A stretch of 64,000 nucleotides of DNA from assembly GCF_003865015.1 (NCBI RefSeq), contig NZ_BHVV01000001.1:62001-126000 (forward strand), in the 5' to 3' direction. Position numbers and translations under genes: made by a program. Shown here piece after piece: positions 1-15,704 of this stretch. This DNA comes from Sulfurisoma sediminicola. Lineage in GTDB: Bacteria; Pseudomonadota; Gammaproteobacteria; Burkholderiales; Rhodocyclaceae. The notes beneath the pieces were generated by a model that saw only the letters and a program-made list of their open reading frames with translations, had not been told where the DNA came from and did not search any database. The first letter of the stretch is position 1, and every line of letters starts with the position of its first letter.

Positions 1-102
1 CGGCCCGATCAGGTGCTTTTGTCCGATGACCTCGTCGAGCGTCTGCGGCCGCAGCAGTTCGGCCAGCGGCGCATGGGGAGCGGTGGCGAACAGATCGCTC
101 AT
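1..102 (-). CDS. rarA: Replication-associated recombination protein A (N-terminal fragment, runs off the edge)
   Basis: Only the first 34 codons are inside the window; the rest lies beyond the left edge. The visible N-terminus reads MSDLFATAPHAPLAELLRP followed by TLDEVIGQ and HLIGP. This is the conserved opening of RarA/MgsA, AAA+ ATPases related to RuvB and clamp loaders that act at stalled replication forks. Walker motifs and the tetramerisation domain are out of view. It follows lolA by 41 bases on the same strand, in the ftsK-lolA-rarA order common in Betaproteobacteria. The gap between them holds a copy of a dispersed repeat (from base 111). Confidence 0.85.
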   Translation of the reverse strand, partial: MSDLFATAPHAPLAELLRPQTLDEVIGQKHLIGP

Positions 103-110
103 GGCAGGGG

Positions 111-120
111 AAAAGTCGGC
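111..120 (+). repeat. Dispersed repeat GAAAAGTCGGC, copy 1 of 5
   Basis: AAAAGTCGGC followed by GCCGGCGGCACGG. The other copies are at 14347-14356, 16921-16930 (+), 61541-61550 and 63203-63212 (-). Copy 16921 is inside the DprE1-like coding region, the others in gaps between genes. Similarity extends up to about 30 bases between copies 2 and 3. Confidence 0.5.
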
Positions 121-143
121 GCCGGCGGCACGGTGATGAGTGC

Positions 144-776
144 TTACTCGCCCACCACGTCCGCGCCCTTGGGCGGGACGAACCGGAACAGGCTCGCCGG
201 CAGCGCCGGGTTGCGCTCGAAGGCGGAGAAGCGGATCAGCGTGGTCTGGCCGAAATTGTCGAAAATTTCCATCGCGCGCAGCTCGGACCCACCGAAGCCG
301 ATGCGCATGCGCTCGAAGCCGGCGTCGGGGTTCTTCGGCTTCGCCTCGACCCAGTCGAGGCCGTCGCGGCTGCCGCCCTCGGCGAGGTGAAAGTTCTTCT
401 CGATTTCATGCTCCCCGGCCAGCAACGCGGCCGGGCTGCTGCCGAGTGCCTGGCCGAGCGGCCGCACCGAGACCTGCTTGAGGTCGGGGTCGTAGACCCA
501 GAGCTTTCTGCCGTCGCCTATCAGCAGCTGCGGATAGGGCTTGTCGTAGACCCAGCGGAACTTGCCGGGGCGGGCGAACATCATCTGGCCGGAGGACTGC
601 TGCGGCTTGCGGCCGCTCTTGCCGGTCACGGTCTGGCTGAAATCGGCGCGGGCGTTCTTCGTGCTCTCGACGAAGCTCCGGAGCTGGTCGATCGCGCCGG
701 CTCGGGCGCTGCAGGAAACCGCCGTCAGCACGACGGCGGCAAAGAGGGTCGGAAAGCGGATGGCGGAAAGTTTCAT
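144..776 (-). CDS. lolA: Outer-membrane lipoprotein carrier protein LolA
   Basis: The 210-residue product begins with a classical signal peptide (MKLSAIRFPTLFAAVVLTAV, cleavage probably after ARA near residue 26), so it is periplasmic. The mature part has the LolA signatures ARADFSQTV, a G-M-FARPGKFRW stretch and a DGRKLWVYDPDLKQV strand, typical of the half beta-barrel that carries lipoproteins from LolCDE to LolB. Length fits the family (about 200-210). It lies 40 bases downstream of ftsK and 41 upstream of rarA, so the three are probably cotranscribed. Confidence 0.95.
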   Translation of the reverse strand: MKLSAIRFPTLFAAVVLTAVSCSARAGAIDQLRSFVESTKNARADFSQTVTGKSGRKPQQSSGQMMFARPGKFRWVYDKPYPQLLIGDGRKLWVYDPDLKQVSVRPLGQALGSSPAALLAGEHEIEKNFHLAEGGSRDGLDWVEAKPKNPDAGFERMRIGFGGSELRAMEIFDNFGQTTLIRFSAFERNPALPASLFRFVPPKGADVVGE

Positions 777-816
777 CCCCGCCAGTCTACCAGTCGGGAC
801 AGCTGCGGCCCGGCGA

Positions 817-3147
817 CTACTCGGGGGCCGGCGCCAGCACCTCGCGATTGCCGGCGGCGTTCATCGGCGACACCAGGCCGGCCTTCTCCATGCCCTCGAT
901 CAACCGCGCGGCGCGGTTGTAGCCGATGCGCAGATGACGCTGCACCAGCGAGATCGAGGGGCGACGGTTCTTCAGCACGACCTCGACGGCCTGGTCGTAC
1001 ATCGGGTCGGCCTCGGCGTCTTCCCCGCCCTCGCCGCTGCCGGAGGCGTCGCCCGCTTCGGCCGCCGGCATCGCGAGAATGCCATCGACATACGCGGGCT
1101 GGCCGACCTTCTTCAGGTGCTCGACGACCCGATGCACTTCCTCGTCGGCGACGAAGGCGCCATGGACGCGCGTCGGCAGCCCGGTGCCGGGCGCGAGGTA
1201 GAGCATGTCGCCCTGGCCGAGCAGCGCCTCGGCGCCCATCTGGTCGAGGATGGTGCGCGAATCGATCTTGCTCGACACCTGGAAGGCGATGCGCGTCGGG
1301 ATGTTGGCCTTGATCAGGCCGGTGATGACATCGACGCTGGGCCGCTGGGTGGCGAGGATCAGGTGGATGCCGGAGGCGCGCGCTTTCTGCGCCAGGCGCG
1401 CGATCAGTTCCTCGACCTTCTTGCCGACCACCATCATCAGGTCGGCGAGTTCGTCGATCACCACCACGATGAAGGGCAGCGGCTCGAGCGGTTCCGGGGA
1501 GTCGGGCGTCAGCGACAGCGGGTTGGGAATCTTCTCGCCGGTCTTTTCCGCCTCGTGGATCTTGGCGTTGTAGCCGGCGAGGCCGCGCACGCCGAGCGCG
1601 CTCATCAGCTGGTAGCGGCGGTCCATCTCGCCGACGCACCAGTGCAGCGCGTTGGCGGCCTTGTTCATGTCGGTGACGACGGGTGCGAGCAGATGCGGAA
1701 TGCCGGCATAGACCGAGAGTTCGAGCATCTTCGGATCGACCATGATCAGGCGCACGTGGCGCGGCTCGGACTTGTAGAGCAGCGAAAGGATCATGGCGTT
1801 GATGCCGACCGACTTGCCCGAGCCGGTGGTTCCGGCGACCAGCAGATGCGGCATCTTGGCGAGGTCGACCACCACCGGGCCGCCGGAGATGTCCTTGCCG
1901 AGCGCGACGGCGAGATGCGAATGGAGGTCGTGGTAGGGCCTGGAACCGATGATCTCGGACAGCCGCACCGATTGCCGCCGGGCGTTGGGCAGCTCGAGCG
2001 CCATGCACGACCGGCCGGGGACGGTCTCGACGACGCGGATGCTGACGAGGCTCAGCGCCCGGGCGAGGTCCTTGGCCAGACCGACGATCGTGGCGCCCTT
2101 GACGCCGGTGGCCGGTTCGATTTCGTAGCGCGTCACCACCGGTCCGGGATGGGCCGAGACGACCTTGACCTCGACGCCGAAGTCGCCGAGCTTGCGCTCG
2201 ATCAGGCGCGAGGTGAACTCGAGCGTCTCCGCGGCCGGCATGGCGCCCGGATCGTGCGTGGGTTCGTCAAGCAGGTGCAACGGCGGCAGGGCGTCGCCCA
2301 TGCCGACGATGAACAGCGGCTGCTGCCGCTCCTTTTCGGCCCGGGCCTCGGCCTTGGGCGCCTTGGGCACCTCGATCTCGACCGGCTCGATCCTGATCGG
2401 CGGCAGCGGGCTGTCCTCGATCTTCTTGCGCTCGACCTCGATGGCCGCCTCGCGCTTCTCGGCGATGGCGCGGCCGTAGCGGCGGTCCTGCCAGGTCTGC
2501 CACAGTCCGAGTCCGAAGGCCCAGGCGCGTTCCAGCGCGACGCCGGTGCGCTCCGCCACCTCGAGCCAGGACAGGCCGAAGAACAGGCTGACGCCGGTCA
2601 TCCACGAGGCGAGCAGGATCAGCGTGCCACCGGTGAAACCGAGATAGAGCGTGATCAGCCGGCCGATCTCGAAGCCGAGCGCGCCGCCGGGCGCATAGGG
2701 CAGCGCGACCTTGAGGCTCCAGAAACGCATGGCCTCGATGCCGCAGCTCGATGCCAGCATCAGGCCGAAGCCGACGAGAGCAATGGCCAGGGGACGCCGG
2801 TCGCCGCCGAGCACCGCATTGAGGCGGTGATAGCCCGAGGCGACGAGGAAGGCCAGCATCGCGACCCACCACCAAGCCGACACGCCGAAGATATAGAGCA
2901 GCAGATCGGCGATCCAGGCGCCGGCACGACCACCGGGATTGGCGATGCGCTCGACCAGCGCGGAATGCGACCAGCCCGGGTCGGCCTTGTCGAAACCCCA
3001 TAGGATCAGGGCGATATAGGCGGCCACGACCGCAGCCACGAGCCAGCGGGCTTCGCGGAGCAGGGAGGCGATCTTTTCGGGCAGCGCCGCACTCGCAGCA
3101 TTGAAGGCCCGTTCGGACAAGGCGATGGCCATGGCAATAACCGACAC
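817..3147 (-). CDS. ftsK: DNA translocase FtsK
   Basis: This 776-residue protein has an N-terminal membrane region of about four hydrophobic segments (first at about residues 33-52), a short acidic/charged linker, and a C-terminal motor. Walker A (GTTGSGKS) lies near residue 440 and Walker B (LIMVDPKM) about 40 residues later. The last 60 residues (from about 712, [11 protein letters not shown]) form the winged-helix gamma domain that reads KOPS and activates XerCD. It is a compact FtsK with a much shorter linker than E. coli FtsK. The start is a GTG at 3147; an in-frame ATG five codons later is an alternative. It transfers chromosome ends through the division septum. Confidence 0.95.
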   Translation of the reverse strand: MSVIAMAIALSERAFNAASAALPEKIASLLREARWLVAAVVAAYIALILWGFDKADPGWSHSALVERIANPGGRAGAWIADLLLYIFGVSAWWWVAMLAFLVASGYHRLNAVLGGDRRPLAIALVGFGLMLASSCGIEAMRFWSLKVALPYAPGGALGFEIGRLITLYLGFTGGTLILLASWMTGVSLFFGLSWLEVAERTGVALERAWAFGLGLWQTWQDRRYGRAIAEKREAAIEVERKKIEDSPLPPIRIEPVEIEVPKAPKAEARAEKERQQPLFIVGMGDALPPLHLLDEPTHDPGAMPAAETLEFTSRLIERKLGDFGVEVKVVSAHPGPVVTRYEIEPATGVKGATIVGLAKDLARALSLVSIRVVETVPGRSCMALELPNARRQSVRLSEIIGSRPYHDLHSHLAVALGKDISGGPVVVDLAKMPHLLVAGTTGSGKSVGINAMILSLLYKSEPRHVRLIMVDPKMLELSVYAGIPHLLAPVVTDMNKAANALHWCVGEMDRRYQLMSALGVRGLAGYNAKIHEAEKTGEKIPNPLSLTPDSPEPLEPLPFIVVVIDELADLMMVVGKKVEELIARLAQKARASGIHLILATQRPSVDVITGLIKANIPTRIAFQVSSKIDSRTILDQMGAEALLGQGDMLYLAPGTGLPTRVHGAFVADEEVHRVVEHLKKVGQPAYVDGILAMPAAEAGDASGSGEGGEDAEADPMYDQAVEVVLKNRRPSISLVQRHLRIGYNRAARLIEGMEKAGLVSPMNAAGNREVLAPAPE

Positions 3148-3246
3148 TGTTGGGATGCTGTCATTGTCCCGACGCCGGCGCAGCGGGAATGCCTCGATCA
3201 GAGGCGGGTTCTTGCGGCTAATTTCGCCGCCGGGGAGCCGTCGGCG

Positions 3247-3954
3247 CTAGTCTGCCAGGGGGTGCTGAGCCCCGTTTTCGCCGGCGACTTCGTGAAGTAT
3301 CAGCTGGCTGTCGGTCTCCTCGATGAGGCCGCGTTGCTGCAGATCCTTCATCACCCGGCTGACCATCTCGCGCGACGCGCCGATCATCTTGGCGATGTCC
3401 TGGCGCGACACCTTCTTCGGCACCACCATGCTGCCGTCCGCCCCCTTTTCGGCCATGTCGAGCAGCAGACGGGCGACGCGACCATAGACATCGAGCAGGG
3501 CCAGGCTTTCGATCTGGCGGTCGGCGGCGCGCAGGCGGTGCACCAGGCTGCGCATGAAATAGAGGGAAACATCGAAGGAATCGGCCAGGCAGCGGTGAAA
3601 ATCGGACTTGGCGATCACCACCAGCTGGCTGGGCTGGGCCGCCTGCACGGTCGCCGAGCGCGGGTGATCGTCGATCACGCCCATTTCGCCGAAGAAATCG
3701 CCGGGACCCATCATCGACAGGATGACCTCCCTGCCCTCTTCGTCGCTGACCAGCACCTTGAAGCTGCCGGTGAGCACGAAATAGACGTTGTCGGTATGGT
3801 CGCCCTCGCGCAGCACGACGGTGTGGCGCGGCACGCTGCGCAGAGACGAGATACGGGCGATCGGCAGCAACTTGTCGTCGCTCAGTCCATGGAAGATCGG
3901 CAGGGCGCGCAAGGTGACGAGTGAAATTCCAAATCCGGTTGGTTCGGCGCTCAA
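3247..3954 (-). CDS. Crp/Fnr-family transcriptional regulator
   Basis: I choose the TTG at 3952-3954, which has a GGGAG ribosome site six bases upstream. This gives 235 residues. An ATG at 4074 in the same frame lies inside trxB and is unlikely to be used. Residues about 15-130 form a cyclic-nucleotide-binding-type beta-roll with a FFGEMGV...RSATV phosphate-binding-cassette-like segment. Residues about 180-210 (VSRQDIAKMIGASREMVSR) are the recognition helix-turn-helix. No N-terminal cysteine cluster is present, so it is not an Fe-S oxygen sensor of the FNR type. It is divergent from trxB across a 93-base promoter gap. The ligand is unknown; a class III cyclase is encoded at 44.2 kb. Confidence 0.88.
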   Translation of the reverse strand: MSAEPTGFGISLVTLRALPIFHGLSDDKLLPIARISSLRSVPRHTVVLREGDHTDNVYFVLTGSFKVLVSDEEGREVILSMMGPGDFFGEMGVIDDHPRSATVQAAQPSQLVVIAKSDFHRCLADSFDVSLYFMRSLVHRLRAADRQIESLALLDVYGRVARLLLDMAEKGADGSMVVPKKVSRQDIAKMIGASREMVSRVMKDLQQRGLIEETDSQLILHEVAGENGAQHPLAD

Positions 3955-3969
3955 GAACAACTCCCGTGA

Positions 3970-5010
<1,041 letters not shown>

Positions 5011-5014
5011 CCAC

Positions 5015-7546
<2,532 letters not shown>

Positions 7547-7591
7547 GCCCGGCATTCTACGACCTGGCGGCGCGGTCGCCTGCGGACTCGC

Positions 7592-8140
7592 TCAGAACGC
7601 GGGCTTGTCCTTGGCCGCGTTGAAGGCGGCGACGCCGCCCATGATTTCCTTCTTGGCTTCCTCGATGCCGACCCAGCCCTGCACCTTGACGAACTTGCCG
7701 GGCTCGAGATCCTTGTAGTGCTCGAAGAAGTGGGCGATCTGGTCGAGCGTGAGCTGCGGCAGGTCGCGCGGGCTTTCGATGTTGCGGTAGAGCGGCGTCA
7801 GCTTGTCGACCGGCACTGCGAGCAGTTTGGCGTCGTCGCCGGCCTCGTCAACCATCTTGAGCATGCCGATCGGACGGCAGCGCACCACCACGCCCGGCGG
7901 CAGGGCGAACTGGGAAACGACCAGCACATCCACCGGGTCGCCGTCGCCGGCGATGGTGTGCGGGATGTAGCCGTAGTTGCAGGGATAGTGCATGGCCGTG
8001 GACATGAAGCGATCGACGAAGATCGCGCCCGAGTCCTTGTCGACCTCGTACTTGATCGGCTCCGAGTGCATCGGAATTTCGATGACGACGTTGAAATCGT
8101 TCGGCAAGTCCTTGCCGGAGGGAACGCGATCGAGGCCCAC
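7592..8140 (-). CDS. ppa: Inorganic pyrophosphatase (family I)
   Basis: A GTG at 8138-8140 with a strong AAGGAG site six bases upstream gives 182 residues, the normal length for a family I enzyme. The Mg-dependent active site is visible as DGDPVDVLV (the DxDPxD signature), with Lys/Arg/Tyr partners in [16 protein letters not shown] and the [10 protein letters not shown] segment. It hydrolyses pyrophosphate in the cytoplasm and pulls biosynthetic reactions forward. A probable promoter lies just upstream, within the hairpin that ends the copA-copZ transcript. Confidence 0.95.
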   Translation of the reverse strand: MGLDRVPSGKDLPNDFNVVIEIPMHSEPIKYEVDKDSGAIFVDRFMSTAMHYPCNYGYIPHTIAGDGDPVDVLVVSQFALPPGVVVRCRPIGMLKMVDEAGDDAKLLAVPVDKLTPLYRNIESPRDLPQLTLDQIAHFFEHYKDLEPGKFVKVQGWVGIEEAKKEIMGGVAAFNAAKDKPAF

Positions 8141-8169
8141 GGTCTGCTCCTTGTCTGGGAAAAGCGCGA

Positions 8170-8198
8170 ATTGTAAAGCAATTGCTGCGGCGCAGCAA
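8170..8198 (-). promoter_or_regulatory. Probable ppa promoter
   Basis: On the minus strand TTGCTG (8198-8193) and TACAAT (8175-8170) are separated by 17 bases, placing the start about 23 bases before the ppa GTG. The -35 box is weak (3 of 6). It lies within the palindrome that probably terminates copA-copZ. Confidence 0.4.
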
Positions 8199-8201
8199 TT
8201 G
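8179..8201 (-). terminator. Hairpin after copZ
   Basis: A perfect 10-base inverted repeat (CAATTGCTGC / GCAGCAATTG) with a GGC loop lies 4 bases beyond the copZ stop. In the minus direction it is followed by CTTTAC, a poor T-run, so it may terminate inefficiently or work with the ppa promoter it overlaps. Confidence 0.5.
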
Positions 8202-8205
8202 TCCT

Positions 8206-8412
8206 TCAGCTTGCCTCGAAACCGGCGTCGTCGATCGCCTGTTTCATGGCATCGCGCGTCACCTGGGCAGGATCGAACTCGACCTTCGCTTCGCCCGGCT
8301 GCAAGATCACTTCCGCCTTCGCCACGCCGGGCAGCGCCGCCAGCACGTTGGTCACGCTCTTGACGCAGCCGCCGCACGACATGCCACTGACTTTCAGAAT
8401 CGTCGTTTCCAT
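8206..8412 (-). CDS. copZ: Copper chaperone (single HMA domain)
   Basis: The 68-residue protein is a single heavy-metal-associated ferredoxin-like domain with the GMSCGGC metal-binding loop (CxxC at about residues 12-15). It would carry Cu(I) to the neighbouring ATPase. The ATG at 8412 has a GGAG site eight bases upstream. An ATG two codons earlier (8418) overlaps the copA stop as ATGA but sits only two bases from the same GGAG. Either way, translation is tightly coupled to copA. Confidence 0.88.
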   Translation of the reverse strand: METTILKVSGMSCGGCVKSVTNVLAALPGVAKAEVILQPGEAKVEFDPAQVTRDAMKQAIDDAGFEAS

Positions 8413-8414
8413 GT

Positions 8415-10610
<2,196 letters not shown>

Positions 10611-10613
10611 GGC

Positions 10614-10994
10614 TTATTCGAAGTTGATCGGCTCGGGCTTCTCGGTCGGCCGGTTCTCGGTGTTCCAGGCCTCGAAGCCGCCGGCCATGGAGATGATGTT
10701 GCCGTAACCGAGCCTCTGCAGCTGCACGGCGGAGAGCGCGGCGCGGCCGCTGGTGCGGCAGTAGATGAGGAAGGCGCCGGCCTTGTTGGCGCATTCGGGC
10801 ACCATGCCGATCTTGAACTCGAGCACGCCGCGCGGGATGTTGATCGCGCCCGGCAGGTGGCCGGCGGCGTATTCGTCGTACTCGCGCACGTCGATGACGA
10901 CGCGCTTGCCGAGCATGGATTGTGCTTCGGCGGTGGCGACTTCCTTGATCTGGGACTTGGCTTCGACGACGAGGTCGTGGGGGGTGATGGCCAT
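10614..10994 (-). CDS. Rhodanese-domain sulfurtransferase-like protein
   Basis: The 126-residue cytoplasmic protein is essentially one rhodanese domain. It has the VIDVREYDEYAAGHLPGAINIPRG box and the six-residue active-site loop CRTSGR after FLIY. The short loop with Arg at positions 2 and 6 fits sulfurtransferases acting on small sulfur donors such as thiosulfate. It is the first gene of a unit with copA and copZ, which may tie it to thiol or metal stress, but its acceptor is unknown. Confidence 0.88.
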   Translation of the reverse strand: MAITPHDLVVEAKSQIKEVATAEAQSMLGKRVVIDVREYDEYAAGHLPGAINIPRGVLEFKIGMVPECANKAGAFLIYCRTSGRAALSAVQLQRLGYGNIISMAGGFEAWNTENRPTEKPEPINFE

Positions 10995-11072
10995 GGCGGA
11001 CTCTCCGTTGGATTATTAGAAAACGCTAATTATGTCAGGGCATTAGGCCCGATATCAAGCCGGCGTTGCAAA

Positions 11073-11099
11073 TGAAAACGGCCACCCGCGGGTGGCCGT
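11073..11099 (-). terminator. Rho-independent terminator of the cytochrome c' gene
   Basis: The 22-base palindrome at 11078-11099 (arms ACGGCCACCC...) is followed on the minus strand by TTTTCATTT. It lies 18 bases after the stop of the cytochrome gene. Confidence 0.75.
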
Positions 11100-11117
11100 C
11101 CATGCCCGCGAGGGGAA

Positions 11118-11588
11118 TTACAGTTTCTTCTTGAAGTTATCGTGGCAGCCCTTGCAGGCTTCGCCGAGCTTGCCGAACTGGGCCTTGACGGCGGCGGCAT
11201 CGCCGGTGGCGGCCACCTTGGCCATCTCGTTGGCTTCCTTGCCGAAGGTGCCCGCAACCTTGCCCAGCGTTTCCTTGTCGGTGAAGAACTCCGACTTGAG
11301 GCGGGTGTCCTCCCAGCCCTTGCCCTTGTCTGAACCGGGCTGGAAGAGCGCGCCCAGTTTCGAGTTGGCGATGGCCTGGATCACGTTGGAAGCCTCGATC
11401 ACCTGGTCCTTGTTGTAGGTGCCCTCGACGTTGGCCTTGATGCGAGCCATGCTCCAGCCCATCGTCGTATAGGCCGACTGGCGCCAGCGGATCTGGTCTT
11501 CGGTCTTGCCGACGACCTGGGCCGAGGCGGTGCCGGCGAGGACGGCGAGGGACAGGCCGGCGGCCAGCAGTTGCGCGATTTTCTTCAT
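11118..11588 (-). CDS. Cytochrome c' (class II c-type cytochrome)
   Basis: The 156-residue protein has a signal peptide (cleavage after ASA, about residue 23). Its single haem-attachment site CKGCH is close to the C-terminus, as in four-helix-bundle class II cytochromes c. The DQIRWRQSAYTTMGWSMARIKA helix near the mature N-terminus is typical of cytochrome c'. These periplasmic proteins bind NO and CO at a five-coordinate haem and protect against nitrosative stress. A terminator follows directly, so it is the last gene of the purB-side transcript or a single gene. Confidence 0.9.
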   Translation of the reverse strand: MKKIAQLLAAGLSLAVLAGTASAQVVGKTEDQIRWRQSAYTTMGWSMARIKANVEGTYNKDQVIEASNVIQAIANSKLGALFQPGSDKGKGWEDTRLKSEFFTDKETLGKVAGTFGKEANEMAKVAATGDAAAVKAQFGKLGEACKGCHDNFKKKL

Positions 11589-11652
11589 TGTTCGATCTCC
11601 TTGAGGTTGGCTTGCAGGGGTTCCCGATGGATATACGCGGGGTGGCTCCGGA

Positions 11653-11979
11653 TTATTCCGTTCCGGTCGCGAAAATGTGTTTTATCCGAAATTTCCCGCC
11701 CCCGGCAACCAGCGCCAGCAGGCGATCGATGTTCGGATGCTTGCCGGGATGGGCCTGGGCATCGGCCGTGTGCTCGGCATAGAGTTCCAGGCCCTTCTTC
11801 GCCGCCTCGGCGGTGATGGCGCCGTAGATCTGGCCGAGGTGGTTGTAGACGGAAAGCGAGCCGGCCTGGCCGGGCTTGTTCTCGATGGTGGCGGCGACCT
11901 TGCCCTCCGCGTCGATCAGCTCGATCGCCAGCAGGTGCGAAATCTTCGGCAGGTGTTTCAGATTCTCGGCGAAGCCCAT
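11653..11979 (-). CDS. DUF2322-type small protein
   Basis: The 108-residue cytoplasmic protein has no signal peptide or membrane segment. Stretches such as GSLSVYNHLGQIYG and AEHTADAQAHPGKHPNIDRLL match my memory of the DUF2322 family of short proteobacterial proteins of unknown function; this assignment is from recall, not a search. It begins 14 bases after the purB stop, so the two are probably cotranscribed. No function can be given. Confidence 0.75.
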   Translation of the reverse strand: MGFAENLKHLPKISHLLAIELIDAEGKVAATIENKPGQAGSLSVYNHLGQIYGAITAEAAKKGLELYAEHTADAQAHPGKHPNIDRLLALVAGGGKFRIKHIFATGTE

Positions 11980-11993
11980 GCTCGGATGCCCCC

Positions 11994-14142
<2,149 letters not shown>

Positions 14143-14278
14143 GTCGAATCCTGATTATCGGGAAAGAATTGCGGCCGTTCGCCCACCCCGACAGCCCGGG
14201 CGCCGTGGCGCGTTGGAGGTCGCGCCGAATTATCACCGGGTTTCAATCGTCTGCCGTTTGTTTTGCAGGATACGCAAA

Positions 14279-14304
14279 GACCGGAGAAGATTATTCTCCC
14301 GGTC
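14279..14304 (-). terminator. Hairpin downstream of the lipoprotein gene
   Basis: GACCGG-AGAA pairs with TTCT-C-CCGGTC around a five-base loop. On the minus strand it is followed by TTTGCG. It lies about 210 bases past the lipoprotein stop, so its link to that gene is weak. Confidence 0.35.
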
Positions 14305-14460
14305 GCATACGAGGGCGGCAAGCGTGGTCGAGGGCTGCAAGTCTTGAAAAGTCGGCGGTGGCGGGACGGCGGCGAACCTGTGCCTGCCGCCGGATTGACC
14401 GAATTCCCGCCGCCGGTAGTGTGCGGGGTAGCGGCCGAAATTTCGTTCAGAAGACTCCGA

Positions 14461-14481
14461 GCGCCGGACCTGAAAACGTGG
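14461..14481 (+). repeat. Left arm of a 21-base inverted repeat
   Basis: It reads GCGCCGGACC followed by TGAAAACGTGG. The reverse complement occurs at 15512-15532 with two mismatches. The two arms bracket a 1.07-kb segment of lower GC containing two genes. Confidence 0.65.
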
Positions 14482-14513
14482 TCCGTCCCCTTTTATTCAT
14501 GCAGAAAAATAAA

Positions 14514-14744
14514 CTACCTCTGTTCCGCAAGGTAGCAAGTTGGAGGAAACGCGTTCGCTCCAGGGGTGCCTTGCCAACAGCGTTTCATTTCGCCAGTGGT
14601 GGTATCCAATCGCCATGCGTTACCGTTGCTATCTACCGCCACATGGTAGTGAGCGGATGCGTCTTTTGGAGAGGCATTCTTCGATGGCTGATCGCAACCA
14701 GTGACAATGAGACAAAGCGCTATAAATGCTGTTTTCATTCGCAC
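14514..14744 (-). CDS. Small predicted lipoprotein
   Basis: The 76-residue product begins with a signal peptide ending in a lipobox (LIVTGC, Cys at about 18), so it is probably an acylated periplasmic or outer-membrane lipoprotein. The mature part is short and polar, contains WRLDTTTGEMKRCW, and has two further cysteines that could form a disulfide. Base composition is lower in GC than the flanking housekeeping genes. I do not recognise a family. It lies inside the inverted-repeat-bounded segment. Confidence 0.6.
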   Translation of the reverse strand: MRMKTAFIALCLIVTGCDQPSKNASPKDASAHYHVAVDSNGNAWRLDTTTGEMKRCWQGTPGANAFPPTCYLAEQR

Positions 14745-14898
14745 CCCCGGTTAACTCGATTTCTTTGATGTTTTGTCTGTCAATGCTTTGTCTGAGAAAG
14801 CATCAATACCTTTGGTCGCAATTGACGCAGGGAGAGTGTCCCTTCGCGTTTGCCCACATTTACGCTCGCTTTGCGTCCCTCTTGGCGCGCCACCAAGA

Positions 14899-15399
14899 CT
14901 AACTATCTTTCGCGGTGCGTGACGAACCGCAGACGCTTTGGCCGGCGCGTTCAAGTAGCTCAACATCGGCGAGATCTTTCTCCCGACCGGCTTTGCGTTT
15001 CATGCGGATGAGCAGGTTGCGTGAGGCAATACGAGCGGGATGCTGCCCGATCAGGGCCGCTTGCGACAGCACCCACTCAGCGGGAAAGTCAATGTCGGCT
15101 CCAGTAGTCACGATATCCGCATAGTGGTCCCGCTTGAACTGGAGCTGTTGCGGCCGTTCGCTTGGAGAGGAGATGAGCGATTGCGGAAATTCGGGGATCA
15201 CATGAACGGCTGACATTGCTTTGAAGAATCGAGCGGCGTTGTCGCTCGATTGCTCGAGCAGCAGATCAAGATCGTCGGCTTGGCGCTCAGGAACATAGAA
15301 GTGAACGGCCAGGCCGCCGACGACAAGAAAACGCACATCACAGCGATAGAGCTCGGCCAGCAGGGCAATGTTTCCGCCAAAGGTAAAGAGCTGCCGCAT
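14899..15399 (-). CDS. Nucleotidyltransferase-fold protein (AbiEii/MNT-like)
   Basis: The 166-residue protein has the compact nucleotidyltransferase pattern FLVVGGLAVHFY followed about ten residues later by DDLDLLLE. The glycine pair and the DxD-type acidic pair would bind nucleotide and metal. C-terminally it has RNLLIRMKRKAGREKDLADVELL, a helix often seen in AbiEii-type proteins. Such proteins act as toxins or in antibiotic or phage resistance. No antitoxin partner is evident beside it, so it may be an orphan. Its GC is lower than that of the neighbours and it lies between inverted repeats, suggesting acquisition. Confidence 0.75.
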   Translation of the reverse strand: MRQLFTFGGNIALLAELYRCDVRFLVVGGLAVHFYVPERQADDLDLLLEQSSDNAARFFKAMSAVHVIPEFPQSLISSPSERPQQLQFKRDHYADIVTTGADIDFPAEWVLSQAALIGQHPARIASRNLLIRMKRKAGREKDLADVELLERAGQSVCGSSRTAKDS

Positions 15400-15704
15400 G
15401 GGTGGGTGTGCGCGTGCTGGCTAACGAAGGTGTAGAAAAAGTCTTTTCATAGCTGCATTCTGCTGTGAACCAAATGGAATAACAAGGCTCCGTGCAAAGC
15501 ACGGCGATAGCCCACGTTTTCGGGTCCGGTGCGCGATGGCTTGGCAGATAGATTCCATTTGCATCCGCGCAAGCTACCGGCTAGCGCGAAAGAGGTCAAT
15601 CCGACGAAGGGCATAGGCGCCACCGTGGCGCCGGCGCCAAGTCTTCGGGCGGCGGGTACGCGACCACGGGCGCAACCCACGGGCCGGGTCGGGCCTAGCA
15701 GCCT
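15400..15704. other. Gap with right inverted-repeat arm, no gene seen
   Basis: This 305-base stretch upstream of the nucleotidyltransferase contains the right arm of the 21-base inverted repeat (15512-15532). Short open frames here lack family resemblance or ribosome sites. The minus-strand transcript of the DprE1-like gene would enter it. Confidence 0.5.
15512..15532 (-). repeat. Right arm of a 21-base inverted repeat
   Basis: The reverse complement reads GCACCGGACC followed by CGAAAACGTGG, matching the arm at 14461-14481 at 19 of 21 positions. Confidence 0.65.

Larger units (their letters stand above)
14143..14513. other. Gene-free gap with repeat copies
   Basis: I see no convincing gene in this 371-base stretch. 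It holds a hairpin (14279-14304), one copy of the dispersed AAAAGTCGGC repeat (14347-14356, with about 20 further similar bases), and the left arm (14461-14481) of the inverted repeat that brackets the lipoprotein and nucleotidyltransferase genes. Confidence 0.6.

Noticed and set aside
562-3003. An 813-codon plus-strand open frame opposite ftsK and lolA
   Set aside because: FtsK and LolA on the other strand are unambiguous; the frame has only shadow composition.
14751-14966. A 71-codon minus-strand frame downstream of the nucleotidyltransferase
   Set aside because: It overlaps the nucleotidyltransferase end by 68 bases in another frame, has no ribosome site, and is basic and low in hydrophobic residues. 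It may be part of a degraded sequence but is not supported as a gene.
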